A stretch of DNA of 9,411 nucleotides from contig JAFAAS010000146.1 of NCBI GenBank assembly GCA_023426435.1, positions 1 through 9,411 on the forward strand. Direction: 5' to 3'. The notes beneath the pieces were generated by a model that did no database searches, was not told the DNA's origin, and saw only the letters and a list, made by a program, of their open reading frames with translations. Source of the DNA: Verrucomicrobiota bacterium. Lineage in GTDB: Bacteria; Verrucomicrobiota; Verrucomicrobiia; Opitutales; Opitutaceae. The translations under genes were made by a program, and so were the position numbers. This document shows positions 1 to 6,732 of the stretch, piece after piece (position 1 is the stretch's first letter; each line of letters begins with the position of its first letter).

Positions 1-72
1 CACCGCATCTTGCCGGTATTGCTCCGTGAACTTGCGACGGCGCGCTGCGCCGTCTGAACTTGATTGGGTCAT
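1..72 (-). CDS. IS3-family transposase OrfA, N-terminal fragment (partial)
   Basis: The first 24 codons of a transposase are visible before the window ends. They read MTQSSSDGAARRRK followed by FTEQYRQDAV. The basic patch followed by F-T-x-x-[YF]-[RK]-x-[DE]-A-V is the start of the HTH_Tnp_1 (IS3/IS911 OrfA) helix-turn-helix domain, which binds the element's terminal repeats. In complete IS3 elements a programmed -1 frameshift joins OrfA to the OrfB DDE integrase; neither the frameshift site nor OrfB is visible here. The start is supported by a purine-rich AGAGAG ribosome-binding site (complement of 80-85) 7 nt upstream. Such a site is missing from the neighbouring host genes, which fits an acquired element. 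Whether the full transposase is intact cannot be judged. Confidence 0.78.
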   Translation of the reverse strand, partial: MTQSSSDGAARRRKFTEQYRQDAV

Positions 73-127
73 TGGTAGGCTCTCTTTCTTGAGCCCAACT
101 CGTGTCCGTCAAACCGGGGCAACCTCA
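1..127 (-). mobile_element. IS3-family insertion sequence, left end only (truncated by window edge)
   Basis: Read on the minus strand, the element begins at 127 with TGAGGTTGCCCC and continues to GGACAC near 102. This is the usual layout of an IS3-type terminal inverted repeat (TG at the tip, a C-run, then GGACA). A transposase orfA start follows 55 bp inside the tip (ATG at 72-70), also the usual IS3 arrangement. The tip lies 50 bp beyond the mdtC stop codon, and the element is oriented like the pump operon, so operon read-through would enter it in sense. The other end is outside the window, so the target duplication (expected to begin with CTG at 128-130) cannot be confirmed. The family call rests on the terminal sequence plus the orfA N-terminus; the exact IS name is not determined. 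Confidence 0.8.
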
Positions 128-139
128 CTGCGGCGTTTT

Positions 140-163
140 CTCTGTGCCTCTGTGTCTCTGTGG
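140..163. repeat. Three tandem 8-mers, CTCTGTGN
   Basis: Positions 140-147, 148-155 and 156-163 read CTCTGTGC, CTCTGTGT and CTCTGTGG, a perfect period-8 array that varies only at the last base. In the direction of mdtC transcription this is CACAGAG repeated. It lies in the 50-bp gap between the mdtC stop and the IS tip. From memory, similar CACAGAG/CTCTGTG arrays recur between genes in many environmental genomes; this cannot be checked here. No terminator-like stem is visible in the gap. Confidence 0.7.
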
Positions 164-177
164 TTCGGATCCTGCCT

Positions 178-3100
178 CTAGGATGCGGGTTGTTCGCGGA
201 GTGGGGCGGGACGGCGGCGGGAGAAGGTGGCGCGGAGGCGGAGGCGGGCGCGGTCGAGCCAGAGGTAAACAACCGGGACGGTGTAGAGCGTGAGGAGCTG
301 GCTGACGAAGAGGCCGCCGACGATGGCGAGGCCGAGCGGGCGGCGCATTTCGACGCCCTCGCCGGTGGCGAGGACGAGCGGCAGTGCGCCGAGGAGCGCG
401 GCGATGTTGGTCATCAGGATCGGACGGAGACGGAGCAGCGCGGCTTCGTAAATGGCGTCGCGCGGCGAGCGGCCGTCGGCGCGTTCGGTGGCGAGCGCGA
501 AGTCGATCATGAGTATCGCATTTTTCATTACGATGCCGATGAGGAGGAACAGGCCGAGGAGCGCGATGAGGGTGAACTCGGTGTCGGTCAGGCGCAGCGC
601 GAGAAGCGCGCCGAGTCCGGCGGACGGAAGGGTTGAAAGAATCGTGAGCGGGTGGACGGTGCTTTCGTAGAGGATGCCGAGGACGAGATAGACGGCGACG
701 AGGACGCCGAGGATGAGGAGCGGTTGTTTTTGCAGGCTTTGTTGAAACGTCTGCGCGGTGCCGCCGAGCGTGCCCTGAATCTGCGAAGGCAACATGATTT
801 CGGCCATGGCTTGGTCGATGGCGGCGAGGGCTTGTTCGAGCGAGACACCGGGCGCGAGGGAGAAACCGACGTTTTCGGAGGCGAACTGGCTGCGGTGGTT
901 AACGCGGTCGTTGACGAGGGAGAAGTCGTAGCGCGTGAAGGCGGAGAGCGGGATGCGCTGGCCGTCGCGGCCGATGACCTGGACCTGGTCGAGGACGACG
1001 GGGTCCTGGGTGTATTCCGGCGTGAGCTCCATCACGACGCGGTATTGGTTGAGCGGATTATAGATCGTGGAAATTTGGCGCTGGCTGAAGGAGTTGTTCA
1101 GCACCTGCGTGATCATCTGCATGTCGACGCCGAGGCGGCGCGCGGCTTCGCGATCGATCGTGAGCGTGACCTGTTTGGCGCCTTCGTCGGAAGGGCCGTC
1201 GACGTCGGTGAGCTCCGGGAGCGTCTGGAGTTTCGTGGCGACTTTGGGGGCCCATTGGCGGAGCAGGTGAAGGTCGTCGGAGAGCAGCGTGAAATCGTAG
1301 GAGCCGGAGTTTCCGGTGCGCGGCATCTGGATGTCTTGGGAGACGCTGAGCCAGAGATTGCCGCCGGCGACGGGCGGGAGGGAGCGGCGGATGCGGTTGA
1401 CGACCTCGGAGGCGGACACGCCGCGCTCGTCGAGCGGTTTGAGGCGGATCATCATCCAGGCGTTGCTGAGACCGCCGCCGCCGCCGCTCATGCCGGCGAC
1501 GTCGGCGATGGCGGGATCTTGCAGGAGGATTTGGCGGTAGGCCTCGATCTTCGGCTGCATGATTTGGAAGGAGAAACCGTCGTCGCCGCGGACCCAGCCG
1601 TTGAGCTGGCCGGTGTCTTGTTCGGGGAGGAAGCCTTTCGGGATCGTGACATACATCGCGACGTTGAGCGCGATGGTGCCGAAGAAGATGAGGAGCATCA
1701 GCGTGGGATGGCGGAGGGTCCACGTGAGCGAGCGCGAGTAGAGGTGGCGGACGGCGTTGAAGGAGCGCTCGCTGAGATTGCGGAGGCCCCAGCGCGGGTA
1801 GGGGAGCCGGGAGGACGAAAGGCTCACGCCTTCCGCTACGGGCCGCTTCGCTTTCAGCCAGCGGGAGCAGAGACTCGGCGTGAGGGTGAGAGAGACGGCG
1901 AGCGAGACGAGCATCGCGGCGGCGAGCGTGATGGAGAACTCACGGAAGAGACGTTCGACGAGCCCGCCCATGAAGAGGATCGAGATGAAGACGGTGACGA
2001 GGGAGAGGTTCATCGCGAGGAGCGTGAAACCGACTTCACCGGCGCCGCGAAGGGAGGCGCGCAGAGGGGAAAGACCGTTCTCGATGTGGCGGGAGATGTT
2101 TTCGAGGACGACGATGGCGTCGTCGACCACGAGTCCCGCGGCGACGATGAGCGCCATCAGCGAAAGGTTGTTCAGCGAAAACCCGTAGAGATACATGATC
2201 GCGAACGAACCGATGAGGGAGACGGGGATCGCGAGCGAAGGGATGAGGGCGGCGCGGGCGTTGCCGAGGAAGAGCAGGACGACGAGCATCACGAGACCGG
2301 CGGCGAGAATGAGCGTGAAGCGGGCCTCGTGGAGCGTGGCGCGGATGCCCGGCGAGCGGTCCATGATGACATCGAGGTTGGCGTCGCCCGGGAGAAGGGC
2401 GCGGAGTCCGGGGAGCTGGTCTTTGATGTTGTCGATCGTGGCGACGATGTTGGCGCCGGGCTGGCGCAGGACCATGAGGAGGACGGCGGGCCGGTGATTG
2501 TGGAAGCCGCTGGCGTAGCGATTTTCGACGGAATCGGTGACGAGCGCGACGTCGCTGAGGCGAACGGGCGCGCCGTCCTTGTAGCGGATGATGAGCGGGC
2601 GGTATTCGGCGGCGCGGCGGAGCTGGTCGCTGGTTTGGACCTGCCAATGGCGTTCGCCGGACTCGATCATCCCGCGTGGGCGCAGGGAGTTGGTTTCGGT
2701 GATGGCGCGGCGGACCTCGTCGAGCGCGATGCCGTGGTGGGCGAGGGCGTTGGGATTGAGTTGGATGCGAACGGCCGGAAGAGAGCTGCCCCAGACCTGG
2801 ACCTCGCCAACGCCGTTCACCTGGGAAAGTTTTTGGGCGAGGATGGTGGACGCGGTGTCGTAGAGATCGCCCGGAGCGAGGTTGGGCGAGCTGAGCGCGA
2901 GGCCGAGGATGGGCGCTTGGGACGGGTTGATTTTGCGATAGCTCGGATTGCGCGGCATGCCGGACGGGAGTTGTCCGCGGGCGGCGTTGAGTGCGGCTTG
3001 GACGTCGCGGGCGGCGTCGTCGATGTCGCGATCGAAATCGAATTCGAGCGTGATGTTGGAGGAGCCCTGGCTGCTGTTGGAGCGGATGCCGGTGATGCCG

Positions 3101-3324
3101 GCGATGCTGCCGAGCGCGCGTTCGAGCGGCGTGGCGACGCTTGAGGCCATCGTTTCGGGGCTGGCGCCGGGGAGCTGCGCGTAAACCTGGATCGTCGGGA
3201 AATCGACCTGCGGCAGCGGCGCGACGGGCAGCAGCGTGTAGGAGAGGGCGCCGAGAAGGACGATCGCGATCGCGATGAGTGCGCTGGCGATCGGGCGGCG
3301 GATGAAGGGGCGGGAGAGGTTCAT
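178..3324 (-). CDS. mdtC: RND multidrug efflux permease, MdtC type
   Basis: Inner-membrane proton/drug antiporter of the RND superfamily (AcrB/ACR_tran), expected to form a heterotrimer with MdtB and export drugs through MdtA and an outer-membrane channel. The protein has 1048 residues; E. coli MdtC has about 1025. TM1 is near 12-32 and is followed by MdtC-like PVAPLPQVDFP and PGASPETMASSVATPLER segments. TM2-TM6 span about 336-481, TM7 about 542-561, and TM8-TM12 about 868-1024. Proton-relay residues are present: the TM4 Asp pair D401/D402, K934 in TM10, and R965 and T972 in TM11. A Met replaces the first Lys of the usual VKKN motif just before K934. I chose the ATG at 3324 because MNLSRPFI matches the mdtB start; an in-frame GTG at 3360 lies within a repeat. 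Oddities: a 14-residue insertion at 496-509 encoded by a hairpin element, and a five-Gly run near 614-618. It is the last gene of the operon and has no clear Shine-Dalgarno. Confidence 0.95.
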   Translation of the reverse strand: MNLSRPFIRRPIASALIAIAIVLLGALSYTLLPVAPLPQVDFPTIQVYAQLPGASPETMASSVATPLERALGSIAGITGIRSNSSQGSSNITLEFDFDRDIDDAARDVQAALNAARGQLPSGMPRNPSYRKINPSQAPILGLALSSPNLAPGDLYDTASTILAQKLSQVNGVGEVQVWGSSLPAVRIQLNPNALAHHGIALDEVRRAITETNSLRPRGMIESGERHWQVQTSDQLRRAAEYRPLIIRYKDGAPVRLSDVALVTDSVENRYASGFHNHRPAVLLMVLRQPGANIVATIDNIKDQLPGLRALLPGDANLDVIMDRSPGIRATLHEARFTLILAAGLVMLVVLLFLGNARAALIPSLAIPVSLIGSFAIMYLYGFSLNNLSLMALIVAAGLVVDDAIVVLENISRHIENGLSPLRASLRGAGEVGFTLLAMNLSLVTVFISILFMGGLVERLFREFSITLAAAMLVSLAVSLTLTPSLCSRWLKAKRPVAEGVSLSSSRLPYPRWGLRNLSERSFNAVRHLYSRSLTWTLRHPTLMLLIFFGTIALNVAMYVTIPKGFLPEQDTGQLNGWVRGDDGFSFQIMQPKIEAYRQILLQDPAIADVAGMSGGGGGLSNAWMMIRLKPLDERGVSASEVVNRIRRSLPPVAGGNLWLSVSQDIQMPRTGNSGSYDFTLLSDDLHLLRQWAPKVATKLQTLPELTDVDGPSDEGAKQVTLTIDREAARRLGVDMQMITQVLNNSFSQRQISTIYNPLNQYRVVMELTPEYTQDPVVLDQVQVIGRDGQRIPLSAFTRYDFSLVNDRVNHRSQFASENVGFSLAPGVSLEQALAAIDQAMAEIMLPSQIQGTLGGTAQTFQQSLQKQPLLILGVLVAVYLVLGILYESTVHPLTILSTLPSAGLGALLALRLTDTEFTLIALLGLFLLIGIVMKNAILMIDFALATERADGRSPRDAIYEAALLRLRPILMTNIAALLGALPLVLATGEGVEMRRPLGLAIVGGLFVSQLLTLYTVPVVYLWLDRARLRLRATFSRRRPAPLREQPAS
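1798..1839 (-). repeat. 42-bp hairpin-bearing segment inserted in frame inside mdtC
   Basis: On the coding strand this segment starts with GTAG (1839-1836) and ends with CTAC (1801-1798), so its tips are inverted. Just inside the first tip, 1835-1816 forms an 8-bp stem (CGGAAGGC with GCCTTTCG, one G-T pair) closing a GTGA loop. It encodes exactly 14 codons, V496 to Y509 of MdtC, and is codon-aligned at both ends. Compared with E. coli MdtC as I remember it, the stretch from LTLTP (end of TM6) to GTIALN (TM7) is 76 residues here against 62, a difference of exactly 14. The product segment is Ser/Pro-rich and lies in a cytoplasmic loop, where an insertion would be tolerated. I infer a palindromic element inserted in a coding sequence, comparable in principle to the Rickettsia palindromic elements. 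The alternative is an ordinary lineage-specific loop extension. Confidence 0.5.
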
Positions 3325-3440
3325 CGGCGGGCCGCGGGTGTGCGTGGCGGTTGAACACACCCCGCCCTGTCGGGCACCCCTCTGATAGAGGGGACTTCGG
3401 CTGCGCAGCGCGGGGGTGTTTTGGCGGCGGGCGACTTCAT
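3321..3440 (-). other. Possible 39-codon ORF bridging mdtB and mdtC through ATGA overlaps
   Basis: An ORF starts with the ATG at 3440-3438, which overlaps the mdtB stop as ATGA. It ends with TGA at 3323-3321, which overlaps the mdtC ATG, again as ATGA. Its product would begin MKSPAAKTPP and end PPRTPAARR. It runs straight through the palindromic repeat at 3354-3420, and its composition (Pro/Arg/Ala-rich) is what a repeat read as protein usually gives. There is no Shine-Dalgarno. If translated, it would carry ribosomes from mdtB to mdtC by termination-reinitiation; otherwise it is coincidence. I do not consider it an established gene. Confidence 0.2.
3354..3420. repeat. Cloverleaf-like palindromic repeat in the mdtB-mdtC junction
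   Basis: The outer arms pair AACAC(A)CCCC at 3354-3363 with GGGGGTGTT at 3412-3420, with one bulged A. Three palindromes sit between them: GCCC-TGTC-GGGC (3364-3375), CCCCTCT-GAT-AGAGGGG (3377-3393, 7-bp stem) and GCTGCGCAGC (3400-3409). The same foldings are available in the mRNA. The element fills most of the 112-bp gap between the mdtB stop and the mdtC start, where many mdtBC operons have genes that nearly touch. Similar CACCCC-plus-CCCCTCT sequences are common dispersed repeats in environmental genomes as far as I recall. It may be a REP or MITE-type element inserted at the junction, and it could affect mRNA stability or the mdtB:mdtC expression ratio. Confidence 0.6.
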
Positions 3441-6400
3441 TGCGAGGGGGCGAGGGCGGGTTGCGGCTCGGCGGGGAGGGCGCGGGTTTCTTTTGTGCGG
3501 CGGCGGTGGCCGAGGCGGTCGAAGAACAGATAGACGACCGGCGTGGTGAAGAGCGTGAGGACCTGGCTGACGAGAAGGCCGCCGACCATGACGAGGCCGA
3601 GCGGTTGACGGAGCTCGGCGCCGGAGCCGGTGGACAACATGAGCGGAAGCGCGCCGAAGAGGGCGGCGAGCGTGGTCATGAGAATCGGACGGAAGCGGAG
3701 CAGCGCGGCCTGGCGGATGGCAGCGAGGGGCGAGAGTTTTTCGCGGCGTTCGGCCTCGAGGGCGAAGTCGATCATCATGATGCCGTTTTTCTTCACGAGG
3801 CCGATGAGGAGAATGATGCCGATGACGGCGATCATGTCCAAAGGCTGGCCCGTAATCCACAACGCGAGCAGTGCGCCGACGGCGGCGGATGGAAGCGTGG
3901 AGAGAATGGTGATCGGATGGATGGCGCTCTCGTAGAGGACGCCCAGCACGATATACATCGTGACGATCGCGGCGAGGATCAGCCAGAGCGTGCTCGAGAG
4001 CGACGAGCGGAAGGCGTGTGCGGCGCCTTGGAAACGGAGCTCGATGGAAGGAGGAAGCTCGAGGTCGAGCGAGGCCTGTTCGATGGCGGCGACGGCTTCG
4101 CCGAGGGAAGCGCCGGCGCCGAGATTGAAGGAGATGGTGGCGGCGGGGAATTGTCCGACGCGGTTGAGGAGGAGCGGGGCGCGGCGTTCGACGACCTGGC
4201 CGACGCTGGAGAGTGGGACGGGCGCGCCGTTGCGCGGGTTGACGAAAATGCGTTCGAGGGCTTCGGGTCCGTCGACGAGGCGAGGATCGACCTCGAGAAT
4301 GACGCGGTATTGCGAAGCCTGGGTGAAGAGCGTGGAAATCTGGCGCTGGCCGAACGCGCTGTAGAGGGCGTCGTCGATATCCGCGACGCTGATACCGAGG
4401 CGGCTGGCGGCGTCGCGATTGATTTCGAAGAACGCCTGGAGGCCGCGGTTTTGGAGATCGCTGGCGACGTCGCTGAGGGCGGGATTCTGGCGCAGGTGGT
4501 TGACGAAGCGCGGCACCCATTCGTGGAGCAGTTCCTCGTCGGGCGTGGTCAGCATGAACTGGAATTGGGTGCGGCTGACGCGATCCTCGATGGTGAGCTC
4601 CTGCACCGGCTGCATGTAGAGCGTGATGCCGGGGACCTCGCGCGCGCGTTCGCGGAGACGCTCGATGATCTCGGTGGCGGATTCGTTGCGTTCGCCGTGC
4701 GGGAGCAAGTTGATGAGCATGCGGCCGCTGTTGAGGGTGGCGTTGGTGCCGTCGACGCCGATGAACGAAGATAGACTGCGGACGGCGGGATCCTCGAGGA
4801 TCTTGGCGCCGAGCGCGTGCTGGCGTTCCGCCATGGCGGAGAATGAAATCGACTGCGGCGCTTCGGTGACGGCTTGGATCGCGGCGTTGTCCTGGACGGG
4901 GAAGAAGCCTTTCGGAACGATGACGTAGAGCAGTGCGGTGACGGCCAGCGTGGCGACCGTGGCGACGAGGGCGAGACGCTGGTGGGCGAGCACCCAGTCG
5001 AGCCAGACCCCGTAGCGCTCGATGACGCGATCGAGGAAGCCGGGTTTTTCGGGCGAGTGCGCGTGCGTGTGCTTGAGCATGCGCGCGCACATCATCGGCG
5101 TGAGCGTGAGGGAGACGACGAGCGAGATGAGGATCGAGACGGAAAGCGAGATGGCGAACTCGTGAAAAAGGCGGCCGACGACATCGCCCATGAACAGGAG
5201 CGGGATGAGGACGGCGATGAGCGAAAGCGTGAGCGAAATGAGCGTGAAGCCGATCTGCGAGGCGCCCTTCAGGGCGGCGTCCATGGCGGAGTATCCTTGT
5301 TCCCGATACCGCGCGATGTTTTCCATCATGACGATGGCGTCGTCGACGACGAAGCCGGTGGCGATGGTGAGCGCCATCAGCGTGAGGATGTTGAGCGAGT
5401 AACCGGCGAGATACATCACGCCGAATGTGCCGATGAGGGAGAGCGGGACGGCGATGCTCGGGATGATCGTGGCGGAGAAATCCTTGAGGAAGAGGAACGT
5501 GACGAGAACGACGAGACCGACGGCGAAGATGAGCTCGTGTTGAACGGAGCGAACGGACGCGCGGATGCTTTGAGTGCGGTCGCTGAGGACGGTGAGTTGA
5601 ACGGAGGCCGGCAGGCTCGCGGAGAGCTGAGGAAGCATCGCCTGCACGCGATCGACGACCTCGATGACATTGGCGCCGGGCTGGCGTTGGACGTTGATGA
5701 GGACGGCGGGAAGGGTGTCGGCCCAGGCGGCGAGGCGACGGTCTTCGGCGGCGTTGGTGATGGTGGCGACATCGCCGAGACGGAGCGGGGCGCCGTCCTG
5801 CCAGGCGATGATGAGATTGCGGTATTCCTCGGGGGAGCGGAGCTGGTCGTTGGCGTCCATGAGGATGCTGCGGACGGGTCCGTCGAAACTGCCCTTGGGC
5901 TGGTTGACGCTCGCGGAGGAGATGGCGGCGCGGATGTCGGAGAGATTGAGACCGCGCGCGGCGAGTTCGGCGGGGTTGACCTGGACGCGAACGGCGGGGC
6001 GTTGTCCGCCGGCGAGGCTGACCATGCCGACGCCGGGGATTTGCGCGAGTTTTTGGGCGATGCGCGTGTCGACCAAATCATGCACGCGCGGGAGCGGCAT
6101 GGTGGCGGAGGTGACGGCGAGGGTGAGGATGGGGGTGTCGGCGGGGTTGACCTTGCGGTAAACGGGAGGGGCGGGGAGGTCGTTGGGGAGAAGGTTGTCG
6201 GCGGCGGCGATGGCGGCCTGGACCTCCTGCTCGGCGACGCTCATGGAGATATCGAGCGAGAATTGTAGTGTAATTACGGATGCGCCGCCCGAGCTGGACG
6301 ACGACATCTGAGAAAGTCCCGGGATCTGGCCGAAACGGCGTTCGAGCGGGGCGGTGATGGCGCTCGCGGTGACCGTGGGGCTGGCGCCGGGGTAGAACGT

Positions 6401-6544
6401 GAAGACCTGGATGGTGGGAAAATCCACCTGCGGCAGCGCGGCGACCGGCAGGAGGCGATAGGCCATGACGCCGGAGAGAAGCAGCGCGATCATCAACAAA
6501 GTGGTCGCGACAGGGCGCTGGATGAAAGGGCGGGAGAGATTCAT
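3437..6544 (-). CDS. mdtB: RND multidrug efflux permease, MdtB type
   Basis: Second RND permease of the pump, partner of MdtC. In E. coli the functional transporter is a heterotrimer with two MdtB and one MdtC. The protein has 1035 residues against about 1040 for E. coli MdtB. MdtB-specific segments include RPVATTLLMIALLLSG (TM1, about 10-30), QMSSSSSGGASVITLQF (about 79-95), NPADTPILTLAVTSATMP and QRPAVRVQVNPAELA. The TM4 proton-relay pair is D401/D402, K919 is in TM10, and R950 and T957 are in TM11. VKKN is followed by Gly (GIMMIDFAL) where Ala is usual. TM6 leads into a His-rich loop (KHTHAHS, about 491-497) of normal length, so the insertion seen in mdtC is absent here. The start at 6544 is fixed by the conserved N-terminus and by identity to the mdtC start. 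No Shine-Dalgarno is visible. The gene lies 191 bp after mdtA; the gap contains repeats. Confidence 0.96.
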   Translation of the reverse strand: MNLSRPFIQRPVATTLLMIALLLSGVMAYRLLPVAALPQVDFPTIQVFTFYPGASPTVTASAITAPLERRFGQIPGLSQMSSSSSGGASVITLQFSLDISMSVAEQEVQAAIAAADNLLPNDLPAPPVYRKVNPADTPILTLAVTSATMPLPRVHDLVDTRIAQKLAQIPGVGMVSLAGGQRPAVRVQVNPAELAARGLNLSDIRAAISSASVNQPKGSFDGPVRSILMDANDQLRSPEEYRNLIIAWQDGAPLRLGDVATITNAAEDRRLAAWADTLPAVLINVQRQPGANVIEVVDRVQAMLPQLSASLPASVQLTVLSDRTQSIRASVRSVQHELIFAVGLVVLVTFLFLKDFSATIIPSIAVPLSLIGTFGVMYLAGYSLNILTLMALTIATGFVVDDAIVMMENIARYREQGYSAMDAALKGASQIGFTLISLTLSLIAVLIPLLFMGDVVGRLFHEFAISLSVSILISLVVSLTLTPMMCARMLKHTHAHSPEKPGFLDRVIERYGVWLDWVLAHQRLALVATVATLAVTALLYVIVPKGFFPVQDNAAIQAVTEAPQSISFSAMAERQHALGAKILEDPAVRSLSSFIGVDGTNATLNSGRMLINLLPHGERNESATEIIERLRERAREVPGITLYMQPVQELTIEDRVSRTQFQFMLTTPDEELLHEWVPRFVNHLRQNPALSDVASDLQNRGLQAFFEINRDAASRLGISVADIDDALYSAFGQRQISTLFTQASQYRVILEVDPRLVDGPEALERIFVNPRNGAPVPLSSVGQVVERRAPLLLNRVGQFPAATISFNLGAGASLGEAVAAIEQASLDLELPPSIELRFQGAAHAFRSSLSSTLWLILAAIVTMYIVLGVLYESAIHPITILSTLPSAAVGALLALWITGQPLDMIAVIGIILLIGLVKKNGIMMIDFALEAERREKLSPLAAIRQAALLRFRPILMTTLAALFGALPLMLSTGSGAELRQPLGLVMVGGLLVSQVLTLFTTPVVYLFFDRLGHRRRTKETRALPAEPQPALAPSQ

Positions 6545-6581
6545 TGAAGACGCGAACGGGGCGAGGGAAGCGATGGGAACG

Positions 6582-6611
6582 TTGACGCGAGAGGTTCGCG
6601 CGAACCGTCAA
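6582..6611. promoter_or_regulatory. 14-bp perfect palindrome nested in TTGAC/GTCAA arms, upstream of mdtB
   Basis: GGTTCGCGCGAACC at 6593-6606 is a perfect 14-bp palindrome. It is flanked by TTGAC (6582-6586) and GTCAA (6607-6611), which also pair but with a 6-nt bulge (6587-6592) on one side. Its inner edge is 38 bp upstream of the mdtB start codon. In the mRNA it can fold as GGTTC-GCGC-GAACC on the outer TTGAC/GTCAA stem. It could be a transcription-factor operator for an internal promoter or an mRNA structure controlling mdtB translation. It could also be part of the repeat cluster in this gap. No function is assigned. Confidence 0.4.
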
Positions 6612-6625
6612 GCGGGTGTCGCCGT

Positions 6626-6652
6626 GGATTCTTCGCTTCGCTCAGAATGACA
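6626..6652 (-). repeat. Dispersed intergenic repeat of the 'TCATTCTGAGCGAAGCGAAGAATC' type
   Basis: On the minus strand the segment begins TGTCATTCTGAGCG and ends AAGCGAAGAATCC. I recognise this as a short repeat very widespread between genes in environmental bacterial genomes; in one frame its spurious translation reads VILSEAKNP, a familiar artefact in protein databases. Here it lies in the middle of the mdtA-mdtB gap. A short direct duplication GCGAAGCGAAG is visible inside it. The identification is from memory and needs a copy-number check in the source genome. Confidence 0.65.
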
Positions 6653-6708
6653 GAAAGTGGAGTGAAAGGGACGGGCGGGAGCGGGAAAGAACCCGACGGG
6701 AGCGGAAC

Positions 6709-6732
6709 GAGCCTGACGGGGACGTCGGGCTC
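6709..6732 (-). other. Hairpin just after the mdtA stop codon
   Basis: In the mRNA, GAGCC (6732-6728) pairs with GGCTC (6713-6709) and GACG (6726-6723) pairs with CGTC (6718-6715). One C-A mismatch separates the two stems and TCCC forms the loop. The hairpin begins 3 nt past the mdtA TAG. No U-tract follows (the next bases are GTTCCGCTCC), so it is not a standard intrinsic terminator. It could protect the 3' end of mdtA mRNA or attenuate transcription into mdtB; this is inference. Confidence 0.35.

Noticed and set aside
140..163. CRISPR array
   Set aside because: The units are 8 bp with no spacers.
652..3144. An 830-codon plus-strand ORF antisense to mdtC
   Set aside because: It is Glu/Asp/Gly/Arg-rich without domain features and mirrors the codon bias of mdtC, whose protein is unmistakable. 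Such shadows are normal in GC-rich genes.
3325..3360. GTG at 3360 as an upstream start for mdtC
   Set aside because: The extra 12 residues come partly from the palindromic repeat and match no family N-terminus; MNLSRPFI at 3324 matches the paralogue start.
3321..5090. A 589-codon minus-strand ORF overlapping mdtB in another frame
   Set aside because: It is Arg/Pro/His-rich, typical of an out-of-frame reading of a GC-rich gene. Only its last 40 codons, past the mdtB stop, are discussed as a possible bridging ORF.
3416..6268. Long plus-strand ORFs (3416-4774, 4874-6268) antisense to mdtB
   Set aside because: They have the same low-complexity acidic and Arg composition as the mdtC shadow and no recognisable domain; mdtB on the other strand explains the sequence.
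6709..6732. Intrinsic terminator after mdtA
   Set aside because: A stem is present but no U-tract follows, and the operon must continue into mdtB.
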